A stretch of 64,000 nucleotides of DNA from Burkholderiales bacterium (lineage in GTDB: Bacteria > Pseudomonadota > Gammaproteobacteria > Burkholderiales > Burkholderiaceae_C): NCBI GenBank assembly GCA_030604135.1, contig JAUVWL010000016.1:1-64000 (forward strand). Reading direction: 5' to 3'. The position numbers were made by a program, and so were the translations under genes. The notes under the pieces are model-generated. The model ran no database searches, was not told where the DNA came from, and saw nothing but the letters and a program-made list of their open reading frames with translations. Positions 17,438 through 26,692 of the stretch are shown piece by piece. Position 1 is the stretch's first letter, and each line of letters starts with the position of its first letter.

Positions 17438-17875
17438 ATGCCTCCCGCCCTGCGCTCCCTGCTGTTTCCCGCCCTGGTATTGGCCCTGTGCTACGCCGGC
17501 TGGCGCAGTTATGGCTGGCAAGGCCTGCTGCTGGCACTGCTCATGAGCAGCTTCTGGGTATTGCTGCACTTCACCAAGCTGATGCGTCTATTGCGCGCAG
17601 CGGCCAGCCGACCGGTGGGGGCCGTCGAGGACGTGCGTGCACTGCAGGGCCGGCTTCGACCAGGCATGCCCATGCACGAGGTGGTGCGGCAGGCGGCCAG
17701 TCTGGGCAAGCGGGAGCCAGGTACACCCGGAGAGAACACCGAAGACTTCGTCTGGCACGACCCCCAGGGCCGAACGCTGCACCTGCGCTTCGACCATGGA
17801 CGGCTGCGGCGCATCGAAAGGCGCCACGGGCAGGCGACCAAAACCACCGACGATCAGACAGCCGGCCAGCCGTAA
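17438..17875 (+). CDS. Small membrane protein of unknown function
   Basis: A 145-residue protein starting 4 bp after the acyltransferase stop. Residues about 4-45 form two hydrophobic stretches (LRSLLFPALVLALCYAGW and LLLALLMSSFWVLLHF), followed by a basic cytoplasmic-looking domain with RPGMPMHEVVRQAASLG and FVWHDPQGRTLHLRFDHGRLRRI, which resembles a SmpA/BamE-like or DUF-type small fold. Function not recognised. Its spacing suggests co-transcription with the upstream gene and possibly ilvE. Confidence 0.7.
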   Translation: MPPALRSLLFPALVLALCYAGWRSYGWQGLLLALLMSSFWVLLHFTKLMRLLRAAASRPVGAVEDVRALQGRLRPGMPMHEVVRQAASLGKREPGTPGENTEDFVWHDPQGRTLHLRFDHGRLRRIERRHGQATKTTDDQTAGQP

Positions 17876-17912
17876 AATTGCCGGATTCTTCAAAACCGAG
17901 AGGCAAACCCCC

Positions 17913-18851
17913 ATGTCCCCGATTCCCTCGATGTCCGACCGTGACGGCAAGATCTGGATGGACGGCCAGATGGTCGACTGGCGCGACGCCAAGATCCATG
18001 TGCTGACCCACACCCTGCACTACGGCTGCGGCGCCTTCGAGGGCGTGCGTGCCTACAAGACCGCCGACGGCAGCACCGCCATCTTCCGCCTCGAAGAACA
18101 TACCGACCGACTGTTCAACAGCGCCAAGATCCTGCGCATGGCCATCCCCTTCACCAAGGAACAGGTGAACGAGGCCCAGAAGGCCGTGGTGCGCGAGAAC
18201 AAGCTGGAGAGCTGCTACCTGCGCCCGCTGACCTGGATCGGCGACAAGAAACTGGGCGTTTCTCCGAAGGGCAACACCATCCACCTGATGGTGGCCGCCT
18301 GGGCCTGGGGTGCCTACCTCGGTGAAGAGGGTCTCAAGCGCGGCATCCGCGTCAAGACCAGCAGCTACACCCGCCACCACGTCAACATCACCATGACGCA
18401 GGCCAAGGCGGTGAGCAACTACACCAACTCCATCCTGGCGAACATGGAAGTGACCGACGAGGGTTACGACGAGGCCCTGCTGCTCGACAGCTCTGGCTTT
18501 GTGTCCGAAGGCGCGGGCGAGAACATCTTCGTGATCAAGAACGGCGTGATCTACACGCCCGACCTGTCGGCCGGCGCCCTCAACGGCATCACCCGCAACA
18601 CGGTGTTCCACATCGCCAAGGACCTGGGCCTGGAGATCGTGCAAAAGCGCATCACCCGCGACGAGGTCTACATCGCCGACGAGGCCTTCTTCACCGGCAC
18701 CGCCGCCGAGGTGACGCCGATCCGCGAACTGGATCGCATCGAGCTGGGCGAAGGCAGCCGGGGCCCGATCACCGAGAAGATCCAGTCGGCCTTCTTCGAC
18801 ATCGTCGGTGGCCGCAATCCCAAGTACGCCCACTGGCTCAGCAAGGTCTAA
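17913..18851 (+). CDS. ilvE: Branched-chain amino acid aminotransferase
   Basis: A 312-residue class IV PLP aminotransferase. HYGCGAFEGVRAY, RLFNSAKIL, the catalytic Lys in MTQAKAVSNY (about residue 165), GAGENIFVI and FFTGTAAEVTPI match IlvE. It performs the last transamination in Ile, Leu and Val synthesis and the first in their breakdown. GAGAGGC lies about 9 bases before the ATG at 17913. The frame is open from 17637 but overlaps the upstream gene. Confidence 0.95.
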   Translation: MSPIPSMSDRDGKIWMDGQMVDWRDAKIHVLTHTLHYGCGAFEGVRAYKTADGSTAIFRLEEHTDRLFNSAKILRMAIPFTKEQVNEAQKAVVRENKLESCYLRPLTWIGDKKLGVSPKGNTIHLMVAAWAWGAYLGEEGLKRGIRVKTSSYTRHHVNITMTQAKAVSNYTNSILANMEVTDEGYDEALLLDSSGFVSEGAGENIFVIKNGVIYTPDLSAGALNGITRNTVFHIAKDLGLEIVQKRITRDEVYIADEAFFTGTAAEVTPIRELDRIELGEGSRGPITEKIQSAFFDIVGGRNPKYAHWLSKV

Positions 18852-18852
18852 C

Positions 18853-18945
18853 CCCCGCGGCGCCTTCGGCGTCACCCCCCAGGGGTCGGCACCTGCGGTC
18901 CGTCCTGAGCCCGGCGAAGGGCGGTTCCGCGGTGCCACTGGATCG
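18853..18945 (-). repeat. Degenerate family A palindromic repeat
   Basis: Directly after ilvE, CGCCTTCGGCGTCACCCCC and later CCCGGCGAAGGGCGGTTCC match, with changes, the family A copy at 41291-41357. It lies between ilvE and the small zinc protein gene. Confidence 0.6.
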
Positions 18946-18985
18946 GTCCTGGACTCACGTTATCGCGCCTTAGAGGGGATCTCCC

Positions 18986-19195
18986 ATGAGCACATCTTCA
19001 AGCATCGAACTGGCCGCCGCCGACCTCAGTGCCCATGGCGGCATCTTCTGTCCCAGCGCCAAGGCCGACATGAAGCTGTGGAACAGCCACCCCAAGGTCT
19101 ACCTGGACGTGGCCCGCACAGGCGAAGCCCGCTGCCCATATTGCGGCACGGTATACCGCCTCAAGGCTGGGGAGAAAGTGGCCCACGGCCACTGA
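18986..19195 (+). CDS. zf-CHCC zinc-finger protein
   Basis: A 69-residue protein of the zf-CHCC family related to the C-terminus of mitochondrial complex I subunit NDUFS6. It has HGGIFCPS, NSHPKVYLD and RCPYCGTVYRL, giving the Cys/His/Cys/Cys zinc ligands. Such genes commonly follow ilvE in Burkholderiales. GGGGAT precedes the ATG. Exact role unknown; a link to complex I or envelope polysaccharide genes is only suggested by family context. Confidence 0.85.
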   Translation: MSTSSSIELAAADLSAHGGIFCPSAKADMKLWNSHPKVYLDVARTGEARCPYCGTVYRLKAGEKVAHGH

Positions 19196-19310
19196 GCCCA
19201 GATCCGGCAGTTGGGCGCAGCCGATCGAGCCGCCCTCGGCCACGCATGCCGCGTTGCGAATTCACGCAAACGGGGCGGAACCCCTGTCTGCGGACCGTGT
19301 CCCAAGGGGT

Positions 19311-21119
19311 ATGACCCCCTTTCTTCAGCGGCGCCAGGTCATGGGGCTGCTGCTGGCGCCCCTGGCCATCCCGGCGACCGGGGCGACGCCGAACGAGTCC
19401 CCGATGCGATCGGCCCACCAGCTCTCGGATGCGCCACCGCTGCCCGTCTGGTCGATCGACCAGGCCGTGGCATCACGCCGTCTGGGCGAGGGCCACTGGT
19501 TCTTCGACTTTGGCCTTGCCCGCTTCGGTCAGGCCGTGATTCACTGGCCTCAGGCGCCGGCAGGGACGGTTCGCATGCACCTGGGCGAGCGCCTGAGCCT
19601 GCCGCACCAGATCGACCGCTCGCCGCCCGGCTCGGTGCGCTACCAGGTGCACGATGTCGAGCTCCTGAGTGGCCAAGCCGAGCACCATCCCAGACTGCAC
19701 TGGCACCCACCGGGCTGGCTCACGCAGGGCTTTGTGACGACACCGGGCGATCGGGGCGAGGTCATGCCCTTCCGTTACGTCGAGCTGGAAGGTGTGCCGC
19801 CGGGTTTTGATCCACAACGCCTGCGACGACACAGCCTGGCCTTGCCCTTCGACCCTGACGCCGCCCATTTCCGCTCCTCCTGTTCGGCGCTGGATGCCGT
19901 TTGGAACCTGTGCCGGCACACCACCGAAGCCACCACCTTTGCCGGCGTCTATGTCGACGGGGACCGAGAGCGCCTGCCCTACGAGGGAGATGCCCACATC
20001 CATCAACTGTCGCACTACGCGCTGGACCGGCGTTACGAGGCGGCCCGCCACACCATGGAGGTGCTGCTGCGGCAGCCCACCTGGCCGGTCGAATGGCAGA
20101 TGCACCTGCTGATGATGGCCTGGGAAGACCTGCTCTACACCGGCAACACCGACTTTGTGCGCCGGCACCACGACCGGCTGGTCGCCGCCACCCTTTCGGC
20201 CCTGGCGCGACCGGACGGACTGGTCGAACTGGGCCGAGAGAACCAGACCCCCGGGTTCCTGGCGAGCATAGGACGCCAGGAACCCCTGCGCACCCTGATC
20301 GACTGGCCACCGGCCGAGCGCGACCGCCACGTGACCGGTGCGGCCGATGCCGTGGTCAACGCCTTCCACCACCACAGCCTGCTGCTCATGGGTCGGATCG
20401 ACGGGTTGCTGGGCGACACGGTGGCCGCGGCGCGTTGGCTCGAGAAAGCCGAGCAGGTGCGCACCAGCTACCTGCGCTGCTTCTGGGATGCGCAACGCCA
20501 ACGCGTGCGCGACAGCGAAGGCACGCGCCACGCCTCATGGCACAGCCAGGTGTTTGCGCTGCGCTTCGGCCTGGTGCCGCCTCCGCACGTCGAGCCGGTG
20601 CTCAGGCACGTCCGCCGGCGTGGGCTGGCTGGCAGCGTCTACGCGGTGCAGCACCTGCTGGACGCGCTCTACCAGCATGGTCAGGCGCAATGGGCACTCG
20701 AACGGATGCGCGCAGAAGGTGACCGCGGTTGGCTGGGCATGCTCGAACAGGGTTCAACCATGACGCTGGAGGCCTGGAACGCCGACGTCAAGCCCAATCT
20801 GGACTGGAACCATGCCTGGGGCACCGCCCCGGCCAATGTGGTGGCCCGGCGACTGGTGGGTGTGCAGCCTGCGACCCCGGGCGGCGCCCGTGTGCGCGTC
20901 CAGCCTCAGCCCGGCGACCTGGCGTATTTTGACGCGCGCGTTCCCTGCCCACGCGGTCCGGTCGATGTCCGCTGGCACCGTGGTCAACGCAGCGCGGTCA
21001 TCGAAATCGAGGTGCCAGAGCACACCGTGGTGGAGTTGATGCTGCCCGGCCAACCCCTCGCGCGGATGTTGCCCCCAGGGCGGCACCGCCACACGGCAAC
21101 ACAGGAGCGCTGGCCGTGA
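19311..21119 (+). CDS. GH78-like (alpha-L-rhamnosidase family) exported protein
   Basis: A 602-residue protein with an N-terminal RRQVMGLLLAPLAIPATGA stretch resembling a Tat or Sec signal. A lectin-like beta domain precedes an (alpha/alpha)6 barrel. GH78-like features are the acidic block VDGDRERLPYEGDAH, in the place of the usual catalytic acid motif, and the late NHAWGTAPANV helix. It may remove rhamnose from surface or plant glycans. The start is uncertain: ATG 19311 keeps the signal; a TTG at 19254 also opens the frame. Specificity cannot be told from sequence alone. Confidence 0.7.
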   Translation: MTPFLQRRQVMGLLLAPLAIPATGATPNESPMRSAHQLSDAPPLPVWSIDQAVASRRLGEGHWFFDFGLARFGQAVIHWPQAPAGTVRMHLGERLSLPHQIDRSPPGSVRYQVHDVELLSGQAEHHPRLHWHPPGWLTQGFVTTPGDRGEVMPFRYVELEGVPPGFDPQRLRRHSLALPFDPDAAHFRSSCSALDAVWNLCRHTTEATTFAGVYVDGDRERLPYEGDAHIHQLSHYALDRRYEAARHTMEVLLRQPTWPVEWQMHLLMMAWEDLLYTGNTDFVRRHHDRLVAATLSALARPDGLVELGRENQTPGFLASIGRQEPLRTLIDWPPAERDRHVTGAADAVVNAFHHHSLLLMGRIDGLLGDTVAAARWLEKAEQVRTSYLRCFWDAQRQRVRDSEGTRHASWHSQVFALRFGLVPPPHVEPVLRHVRRRGLAGSVYAVQHLLDALYQHGQAQWALERMRAEGDRGWLGMLEQGSTMTLEAWNADVKPNLDWNHAWGTAPANVVARRLVGVQPATPGGARVRVQPQPGDLAYFDARVPCPRGPVDVRWHRGQRSAVIEIEVPEHTVVELMLPGQPLARMLPPGRHRHTATQERWP

Positions 21120-21168
21120 ATACCGAGGCAAATCATCCTGCGGGGCGCCCTCCAAGTTCGCGCAAAAA

Positions 21169-21190
21169 AAAGCCACCTGACGGTGGCTTT
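21169..21190 (-). terminator. Rho-independent terminator, minus strand
   Basis: A 9-bp perfect stem AAAGCCACC / GGTGGCTTT with a four-base loop. Read on the minus strand it runs straight into eight T residues. On the plus strand only three T follow, so it mainly serves leftward transcripts (the two-component genes or the candidate sRNA). Confidence 0.85.
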
Positions 21191-21393
21191 GAAAAAGTCC
21201 TTGGAAGGACGTCGTTGGGATACCAGAAGTCTTGGATATCTGCATCGGCTTCGAGGCCTCAACGGGCATTCGAAGCTGGTTTGGCCAAAGGCCAAGTTGT
21301 GACAGCAACGGTTTTATTGTGCACCGCCACATCGCCGCCACCAATCCCCCGTTCGGGGGAAAACGGTCAAAAATTTGGGTAATATGACCCAAA
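21169..21393 (-). ncRNA. Candidate structured small RNA or long structured 3' UTR
   Basis: Between the GH78-like gene and a kinase gene lie, on the minus strand, successive perfect hairpins: 21374-21393 (7-bp arms), 21345-21360 (6 bp), 21281-21295 (6 bp), 21248-21276 (7 bp, long loop), 21197-21210 (6 bp) and a terminator at 21169-21190. No coding frame is convincing. It could be an independent sRNA of about 200 nt or the 3' end of the kinase transcript. It matches no 6S, tmRNA, SRP or RNase P RNA motif I know. Confidence 0.45.
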
Positions 21394-21445
21394 CCAAGGC
21401 AAGCCGTCCGTAAGGTGACGGGGCGGTCACCCAGGCAGCACGGCC

Positions 21446-22690
21446 TCAGGCAGGCAGCGTCACCACAAACCGGGCACCCCCACCGTCCCGGCCCTCACAA
21501 CGAATCCGGCCGCCGTGCCGTTCGGCGATGGTGCGCACCAGGGACAAGCCCAGGCCCACACCACCTTCGCGCTCGCTGGCGCCGGGCAGGCGAAAAAAGG
21601 GTTCGAAGATCCGCTCCCGGTGTTCGGGTGGCACGCCAGGACCACGGTCTTCCACCGCCAGCACAATGCCACCGTCGGGCGCACGCGCCAGACTGAGTCG
21701 CACATCGGCCACTGGCGCATCGCCTGCGGACACCGGCTTTCCGTAGCGCCGGGCGTTCTCCAGCAGGTTGCGCACCAGCCGGCGCAGCAGACGGGCGTGA
21801 CCCTGCATCAGCAGGGGCGGGATGCCTGGCGCCAGGTCCAGGTCGGCCCCGGTGCGGGCACATTCCTCGGCCGCCAGGCCCACCAGATCGATTTCTTCGG
21901 TCGGTCCCAGCGCGGCGCTGTCGTTGGCATCGCGCAGGTCGAGCCGGCTGGCCAGCAGGATCTCGTCAATCAACTGGTCGAGCTCGTCGATGCTGCGCGC
22001 AATCTCGGCGCGCTGCGGGCTGTCGCCGGCCTGCCGACCGAGCAGCTCCAGGCCGATGCGGATGCGCGCCAGCGGCGAGCGCAGTTCGTGCGAAGCATTG
22101 GCCAGCAGGGTCTTGTGGGACTGCAGCAGCGTCTGCACCCGCTCGGCGGCCGCGTTGAAGCGCTGGGCCAGAAAGGCCACCTCGTCCTTGCCCTGCACCG
22201 GCAAGCGGGTCGACAGGTCGCCGTCTCCCCAGCGTTCGACACCCTTTTGCAGCCGCTCCAGCCGCTGCGTCAGGCGCCGCACGATCGGGTAGGCGCCAAG
22301 TGCCACCGCCAGTGCCACCAGACCCAGCAGCCAGGCGAAGCCCGCGGGCGATTGCAGCCAGGCCTGGGCCCGGCGCGTCGGCATCGGGCTGTTGGTGGGA
22401 CGGGACGGGCGCGGCAGCTGCACATACAGCGTCTGCCCGTCCTTCATGACGACCTGAAACTCCAGGGCTTCGCCCGGCACCCGCACCGCCATGGCGGGTG
22501 CCTGCCCCAGCACCTCGCCGGCGGCATTGCGCAGCACGATCACCCGGCCCGCCCGGCTCTCGCTTTGCTCGCGCTCGAAGTCCAGCGCCTCTTGCCACAG
22601 CCAGCCCACCACCAGCGTGAGCACCGTGACCGCGGCCACCACCGCCAGCCAGATGCGCAGATACAGCTTCTGACCAAGAGGACTGTTCAT
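21446..22690 (-). CDS. Sensor histidine kinase
   Basis: A 414-residue membrane kinase. A transmembrane helix spans about residues 12-31 and a second about 117-135, enclosing a short periplasmic domain; then come HAMP, the HisKA dimerisation box ASHELRSPLARIRIG with the phospho-His, and HATPase motifs NLLENA, DRGPGVP and GGVGLGLSLV. It resembles RstB/CpxA-type envelope-stress kinases. It overlaps the regulator gene by ATGA (22687-22690), its cognate partner. The signal is unknown. Confidence 0.9.
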   Translation of the reverse strand: MNSPLGQKLYLRIWLAVVAAVTVLTLVVGWLWQEALDFEREQSESRAGRVIVLRNAAGEVLGQAPAMAVRVPGEALEFQVVMKDGQTLYVQLPRPSRPTNSPMPTRRAQAWLQSPAGFAWLLGLVALAVALGAYPIVRRLTQRLERLQKGVERWGDGDLSTRLPVQGKDEVAFLAQRFNAAAERVQTLLQSHKTLLANASHELRSPLARIRIGLELLGRQAGDSPQRAEIARSIDELDQLIDEILLASRLDLRDANDSAALGPTEEIDLVGLAAEECARTGADLDLAPGIPPLLMQGHARLLRRLVRNLLENARRYGKPVSAGDAPVADVRLSLARAPDGGIVLAVEDRGPGVPPEHRERIFEPFFRLPGASEREGGVGLGLSLVRTIAERHGGRIRCEGRDGGGARFVVTLPA

Positions 22691-23403
22691 TCCTGTTGTT
22701 TGGCGAACACGTAGCCCACGCCACGCACCGTCAGAATCCGTTTGGGCTCCTTGCTGTCCGCCTCGATGGCGTTGCGGATGCGGCCAATGTGCACATCGAT
22801 GGAGCGGTCAAAGGCCTCCAGCTCGCGGCCGCGCACCGCTTCCATGATCTGGTCGCGCGTGAGCACACGCCCGGCGCGCTCGGCCATGGCCACCAGCAGG
22901 TCGAACTGGTAGGACGTGAGCTCGCAGGCGTTGCCCCCGACCGTCACTGCACGGGCATCGCGGTCGATCTCCAGCGAGCCGAATCGCATCACCGGCGTGG
23001 TGCGCTGCACGCTGCCCGGCGCGCCTTCACCGCGGCGGCGCATCACAGCCCGCATGCGCGCCAGCAGCTCGCGGGGCTCGAAGGGTTTGGGCAGGTAATC
23101 GTCGGCCCCCAGTTCAAGGCCGATGATGCGGTCCATCGGGTCGCCCTTGGCGGTCAGCATGATGATGGGCACACGCGCGGCATCACCTGGTAGGGCGCGG
23201 ATGCGGCGGCACACCTCCAGGCCATCAATGCCCGGCATCATCAGGTCGAGAATGACCAGCTCGGGCTGGACCAGCGGCAGCTGCTCCAGGCCTTGTTCTC
23301 CGTCGGGGGCGTGGGTGACCGCGAAACCCGACTGGCCCAGGTAATCCGAGACCATCTGGGCCAGACGTGCATCGTCTTCGATCATGAGCAAAGGGGTCGG
23401 CAT
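22687..23403 (-). CDS. OmpR-family response regulator
   Basis: A 238-residue regulator. Receiver domain: acidic pocket EDD near residue 10, phospho-Asp in VILDLMMPGIDG, and Lys in LTAKGD. C-terminal winged helix: LTSYQFDLLVAMAERAGRVLTRDQI and VDVHIGRIR-like segment DVHIGRIRNAIE. The ATG at 23403 is preferred because GGGGA lies just upstream; an ATG at 23430 adds nine residues. Resembles RstA/CpxR. First gene of the pair, then the kinase. Confidence 0.92.
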   Translation of the reverse strand: MPTPLLMIEDDARLAQMVSDYLGQSGFAVTHAPDGEQGLEQLPLVQPELVILDLMMPGIDGLEVCRRIRALPGDAARVPIIMLTAKGDPMDRIIGLELGADDYLPKPFEPRELLARMRAVMRRRGEGAPGSVQRTTPVMRFGSLEIDRDARAVTVGGNACELTSYQFDLLVAMAERAGRVLTRDQIMEAVRGRELEAFDRSIDVHIGRIRNAIEADSKEPKRILTVRGVGYVFAKQQE

Positions 23404-23509
23404 GTCCCCAGTGTAGCGGCTGCTTTTCATGGCAGGCAGCTTGACCGGCGGGCATGTCGCTGCTTTGTCGCGCGGGTAAAGCCCAGGTGAAGCGCCGGGA
23501 GCCTTCTGC

Positions 23510-25099
23510 CTACCGGTCCGACTTTTCCCGGATGTCGAGCCGGCGGCCAGCCAGGACCACCAGCAGCAGCACCGGCACCCCCATCAGGGCGGTGAGAACA
23601 AAAAAGCCCGGGTACCCCAGCGTGTCCACCATGCCACCCGAATAACCGCCCAGGGTCTTGGGCAGCAAGGTCATGAGCGAGCTGAAAATGGCGTACTGCA
23701 CCGCCGTGAACGAGACATTGGTCAGGCTGGAGAGAAACGCGATGAAGGCGGCACTGGCAAAGCCGGCCGCCAGGTTGTCGGCCGAGACCACGGCATACAT
23801 CAGCGCCAGGTCGTGGCCGGCAAAGGCCAGGGCCACAAAACCCAGGTTGGTCGCGGCGGCCAGCACCGCGCCCCAGAACAGCGAGCGCATCACGCCCAGC
23901 CGGGTGGCCAGCAGCCCGCCCAGAAAGCCGCCGACGATGCTGATCACCACACCAAAGGTCTTGACCGCGTAGGCAATCTCGGTCTTGGAGAAACCCATGT
24001 CCTGGTAGAACACGTTGGAGATCACGCCCAGCACGATGTCCGAGATACGGTACAGACCCACCAGCGCCAGCAGCAACCAGGCGGTGCGGGCGCCATAGCG
24101 GCGGAAGAAGTCCAGCACCGGCATGACCCAGGTCTCTCGCGCCTGCTCGCGACTGGCCAGCCCCAGGTGCACCAGCCCGGCGCCAACACCGAAGGCCGCG
24201 GCAAGCGAGAAGGCCATGCGAAGCGCCTCGACCAGCAGGCCCAGCAAGGGGCCACCTCCCGTCGCCGGAACCACTTGGCCCCAGCCCCAGAAGACCGCCA
24301 CGAAAGCCGAAACCGCCAACAGGAACACCGCCAACAGGCGCGCGTGCGCCCCTGAAGGCTGGCGCTCACGGGGAGCCACCGACGGTTCCCGCACCAGCAG
24401 CGTGGTCGCAATGCCCACCCCCATGGCCAGGGCCATCACCAGGTAGGCCTGCTGCCAGGCCTCGTACTGGTAACTCTCGCGCGCCGAACCCCAGTGGGCC
24501 GCCAGGAACAGGGCGCCGGCACCGGCGACGATCATGCCGATGCGGTATCCGGCAATGTAGGCCGAAGACAGCACGCCCTGCTGCTCAGGCGGCGCGATCT
24601 CGATGCGGTAGGCATCGATGACGATGTCCTGTGTGGCCGACATGAAACCCAGCAGCACGGCGAACAGCGCCATCGCCGTCAGGCTGGCCTGCCCCGCGGC
24701 GGGGTCGGTGCTGGCCATGCCCACAATGGCCACCACCACCCCCAGCTGGGCCAGCAGCATGTAGGCCCTGCGCCGCCCCAGCCAGGCGGTCAGCAGCGGC
24801 AGCGGCAAGCGGTCGACCAGTGGCGCCCAGATGAACTTGAAGGAGTAACCCAGGGCCGCCCAGCTGAAGAAGGTCACCGCTCGCCGCTCGACGCCCGCCT
24901 CCACCAGCCAGAGCGACAGCGAGGAAAAGATCAGCAACAAGGGCAGGCCGGCCGAGAAGCCCAGGAACAGCAGGCTGAACACACGCCGGTCCCACAGGGT
25001 GCGCAGGGTTTCGCGCCAGGACGGACGGGCTTGGCGGGTGTCTGAAACAGGCCCCGGCGAAACGGGAGCGGCTACCGAGGACGCGGCGGGTGGGGTCAT
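23510..25099 (-). CDS. ampG: AmpG-like MFS transporter
   Basis: A 529-residue protein with about 12-14 hydrophobic helices. FLGFSAGLPLLLIFSSLSLWL, FKFIWAPLVDRLPLP, GRRRAYMLLAQ and ATQDIVIDAYRIE are typical of AmpG muropeptide permeases, which import GlcNAc-anhydroMurNAc peptides for cell-wall recycling. The start at 25099 (MTPPAASS) is chosen; the frame extends to 25192 over the neighbouring gene. It diverges from the M48 peptidase gene with 47 bp between starts. Confidence 0.85.
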   Translation of the reverse strand: MTPPAASSVAAPVSPGPVSDTRQARPSWRETLRTLWDRRVFSLLFLGFSAGLPLLLIFSSLSLWLVEAGVERRAVTFFSWAALGYSFKFIWAPLVDRLPLPLLTAWLGRRRAYMLLAQLGVVVAIVGMASTDPAAGQASLTAMALFAVLLGFMSATQDIVIDAYRIEIAPPEQQGVLSSAYIAGYRIGMIVAGAGALFLAAHWGSARESYQYEAWQQAYLVMALAMGVGIATTLLVREPSVAPRERQPSGAHARLLAVFLLAVSAFVAVFWGWGQVVPATGGGPLLGLLVEALRMAFSLAAAFGVGAGLVHLGLASREQARETWVMPVLDFFRRYGARTAWLLLALVGLYRISDIVLGVISNVFYQDMGFSKTEIAYAVKTFGVVISIVGGFLGGLLATRLGVMRSLFWGAVLAAATNLGFVALAFAGHDLALMYAVVSADNLAAGFASAAFIAFLSSLTNVSFTAVQYAIFSSLMTLLPKTLGGYSGGMVDTLGYPGFFVLTALMGVPVLLLVVLAGRRLDIREKSDR

Positions 25100-25146
25100 G
25101 CCGACATTGTGCCGACGTTCCGGCCCAGGACTTTTATCATGTGGCC

Positions 25147-26025
25147 ATGTGCCTGATCTGTGACCTGCGCAGCGGCCACGCGCCGGCCGCAAACGATAGC
25201 CCCGACAGCCACCGCTGGTCGTCCCGGCGTGGTTTTTTGCTGGCTGCGGCAGCGGCGTCGGCCAGCTTGGCCACGACCCCGGCGCTGGGTCAGGTGAATG
25301 TCGGGCCGCCCTCGCGCATGCGCCAGCTGGTCCCGGCCGAGATGCTGGAAAACGCGGCCTCGCAACAGTTTGTGCAAATGATGCAGGATGCCAGGCGGCA
25401 GGGCGCCCTGCTGCCCGACAGCGACCCGCAGGTGCAGCGGCTGCACACCATTGCCCGGCGCCTGATTCCCCACGCCCCGCCCTGGAACCCGCGAGCCCGC
25501 GACTGGAAATGGCAGGTGCAGCTGATCCGCAGCGACCAGATCAACGCCTTCTGCATGCCCGGTGGCAAGATTGGATTCTTCACCGGCATCCTGGACCAGC
25601 TCAAACTCGACGACGACGAAACCGCCATGATCATGGGCCACGAAATGGCCCATGCGCTGCGCGAGCACGCACGGGCCCGGCTGGCCAAGAGCAGCGCAAC
25701 CGACGTCGGTCTGCGCCTGGGCGCGGCGCTGCTGGGCCTGGGTGACCTGGGCAACATGGCCGCCGGCCTGGGCTCGCAGCTGCTCACCCTCAAATACAGC
25801 CGCGACGACGAAACCGAGGCCGACCTGGTCGGTCTGGAGCTGGCCGCCCGCGGCGCCTACCGGCCCCAGGCCAGCGTCAGCCTGTGGCAGAAGATGGCGC
25901 GGGCCGGCGGCAGCGGCGGACCGGCCTTCCTGTCCACGCACCCCAGCGGTCCGAACCGGATACGCGAGCTGGAGGTGAATGTGCCGAAGGTGCAGGGCTT
26001 GTTTGAGGCGGCGCGACGAGGTTGA
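25147..26025 (+). CDS. M48-family zinc metallopeptidase, exported
   Basis: A 292-residue peptidase. SSRRGFLLAAAAASASLA (residues about 24-42) is a twin-arginine-type signal. The zinc motif HEMAH lies at about residues 165-169 and the third ligand Glu in DDETEADLVG near 222; it ends with the STHPSGPNRI motif of Oma1/LoiP/BepA-like proteins. Likely a periplasmic quality-control protease, without the TPR tail of BepA. The extra N-terminal MCLICDL segment before the signal is unusual, but no later start keeps it. Converges with the next gene (10 bp). Confidence 0.88.
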   Translation: MCLICDLRSGHAPAANDSPDSHRWSSRRGFLLAAAAASASLATTPALGQVNVGPPSRMRQLVPAEMLENAASQQFVQMMQDARRQGALLPDSDPQVQRLHTIARRLIPHAPPWNPRARDWKWQVQLIRSDQINAFCMPGGKIGFFTGILDQLKLDDDETAMIMGHEMAHALREHARARLAKSSATDVGLRLGAALLGLGDLGNMAAGLGSQLLTLKYSRDDETEADLVGLELAARGAYRPQASVSLWQKMARAGGSGGPAFLSTHPSGPNRIRELEVNVPKVQGLFEAARRG

Positions 26026-26035
26026 TCACCCAGCC

Positions 26036-26683
26036 TCAGGCCGAGCGGCCATCGGCCACATACGGATTGAAGCGCCGCTCCTCGCCAAAAGTACTCTCCG
26101 GCCCATGCCCCGGGATGAACACCGTCTCGTCCCCCATGGGCCACAGCCGCTCCCTGATGCTGCTGATCAGCTGGGCGTGGTTGCCCTGGGGGAAGTCGGT
26201 GCGGCCGATGCTGCCGGCAAACAGCACGTCGCCGACAAACGCGCGTTGCGCCTCGGGTGAGTGAAACACCACATGACCCGGGGTGTGACCCGGGCAATGG
26301 CGCACATGGAGGGTGCATTGGCCGATCCGCACCGTATCGCCATCGGCCAGCCAGCGGGTGGGTGTGAAGTGCCCGGCCGGCGGAAAACCGAACATGGCAC
26401 TTTGCTGGGGCAGGCCGTCGATCCAGAACTGGTCGCCCGGGTGCGGGCCGACGATGGGCAGGTCCAGGCGCCGGGCCAGCTCGGCCGTGCCACCGGCATG
26501 GTCGATGTGGGCGTGGGTCAGCCAGATGGCCTTGAGCGTGACGCCCAGCTCACCGGCCACATCGATCAGGCGGTCGATTTCGCCGCCCGGGTCGATGACG
26601 GCGGCCTCGCGGGTCTCGTCGCACCAGACGATGGAGCAGTTCTGGGCAAAGGGCGTGACCGGAACGGTCTGGTAGCGCAGCAT
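26036..26683 (-). CDS. MBL-fold metallo-hydrolase, glyoxalase II-like
   Basis: A 215-residue hydrolase with the metal motif HAHIDH at residues 57-62, CPGHTPGHVVF, GDVLFAGSIGRTDF and PGHGPESTFGEE. It resembles E. coli YcbL (type II glyoxalase), which hydrolyses S-lactoylglutathione or similar thioesters, rather than beta-lactamases. It starts 9 bp after the stop of the upstream dehydrogenase gene on the same strand, so both may share a transcript. Confidence 0.85.
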   Translation of the reverse strand: MLRYQTVPVTPFAQNCSIVWCDETREAAVIDPGGEIDRLIDVAGELGVTLKAIWLTHAHIDHAGGTAELARRLDLPIVGPHPGDQFWIDGLPQQSAMFGFPPAGHFTPTRWLADGDTVRIGQCTLHVRHCPGHTPGHVVFHSPEAQRAFVGDVLFAGSIGRTDFPQGNHAQLISSIRERLWPMGDETVFIPGHGPESTFGEERRFNPYVADGRSA

Positions 26684-26692
26684 GGCCGTGCC

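Noticed and set aside
21169-21190. Plus-strand terminator for the GH78-like gene
   Set aside because: The stem is followed by only three T on the plus strand but eight on the minus strand, so it is assigned to leftward transcripts; weak bidirectional action remains possible.
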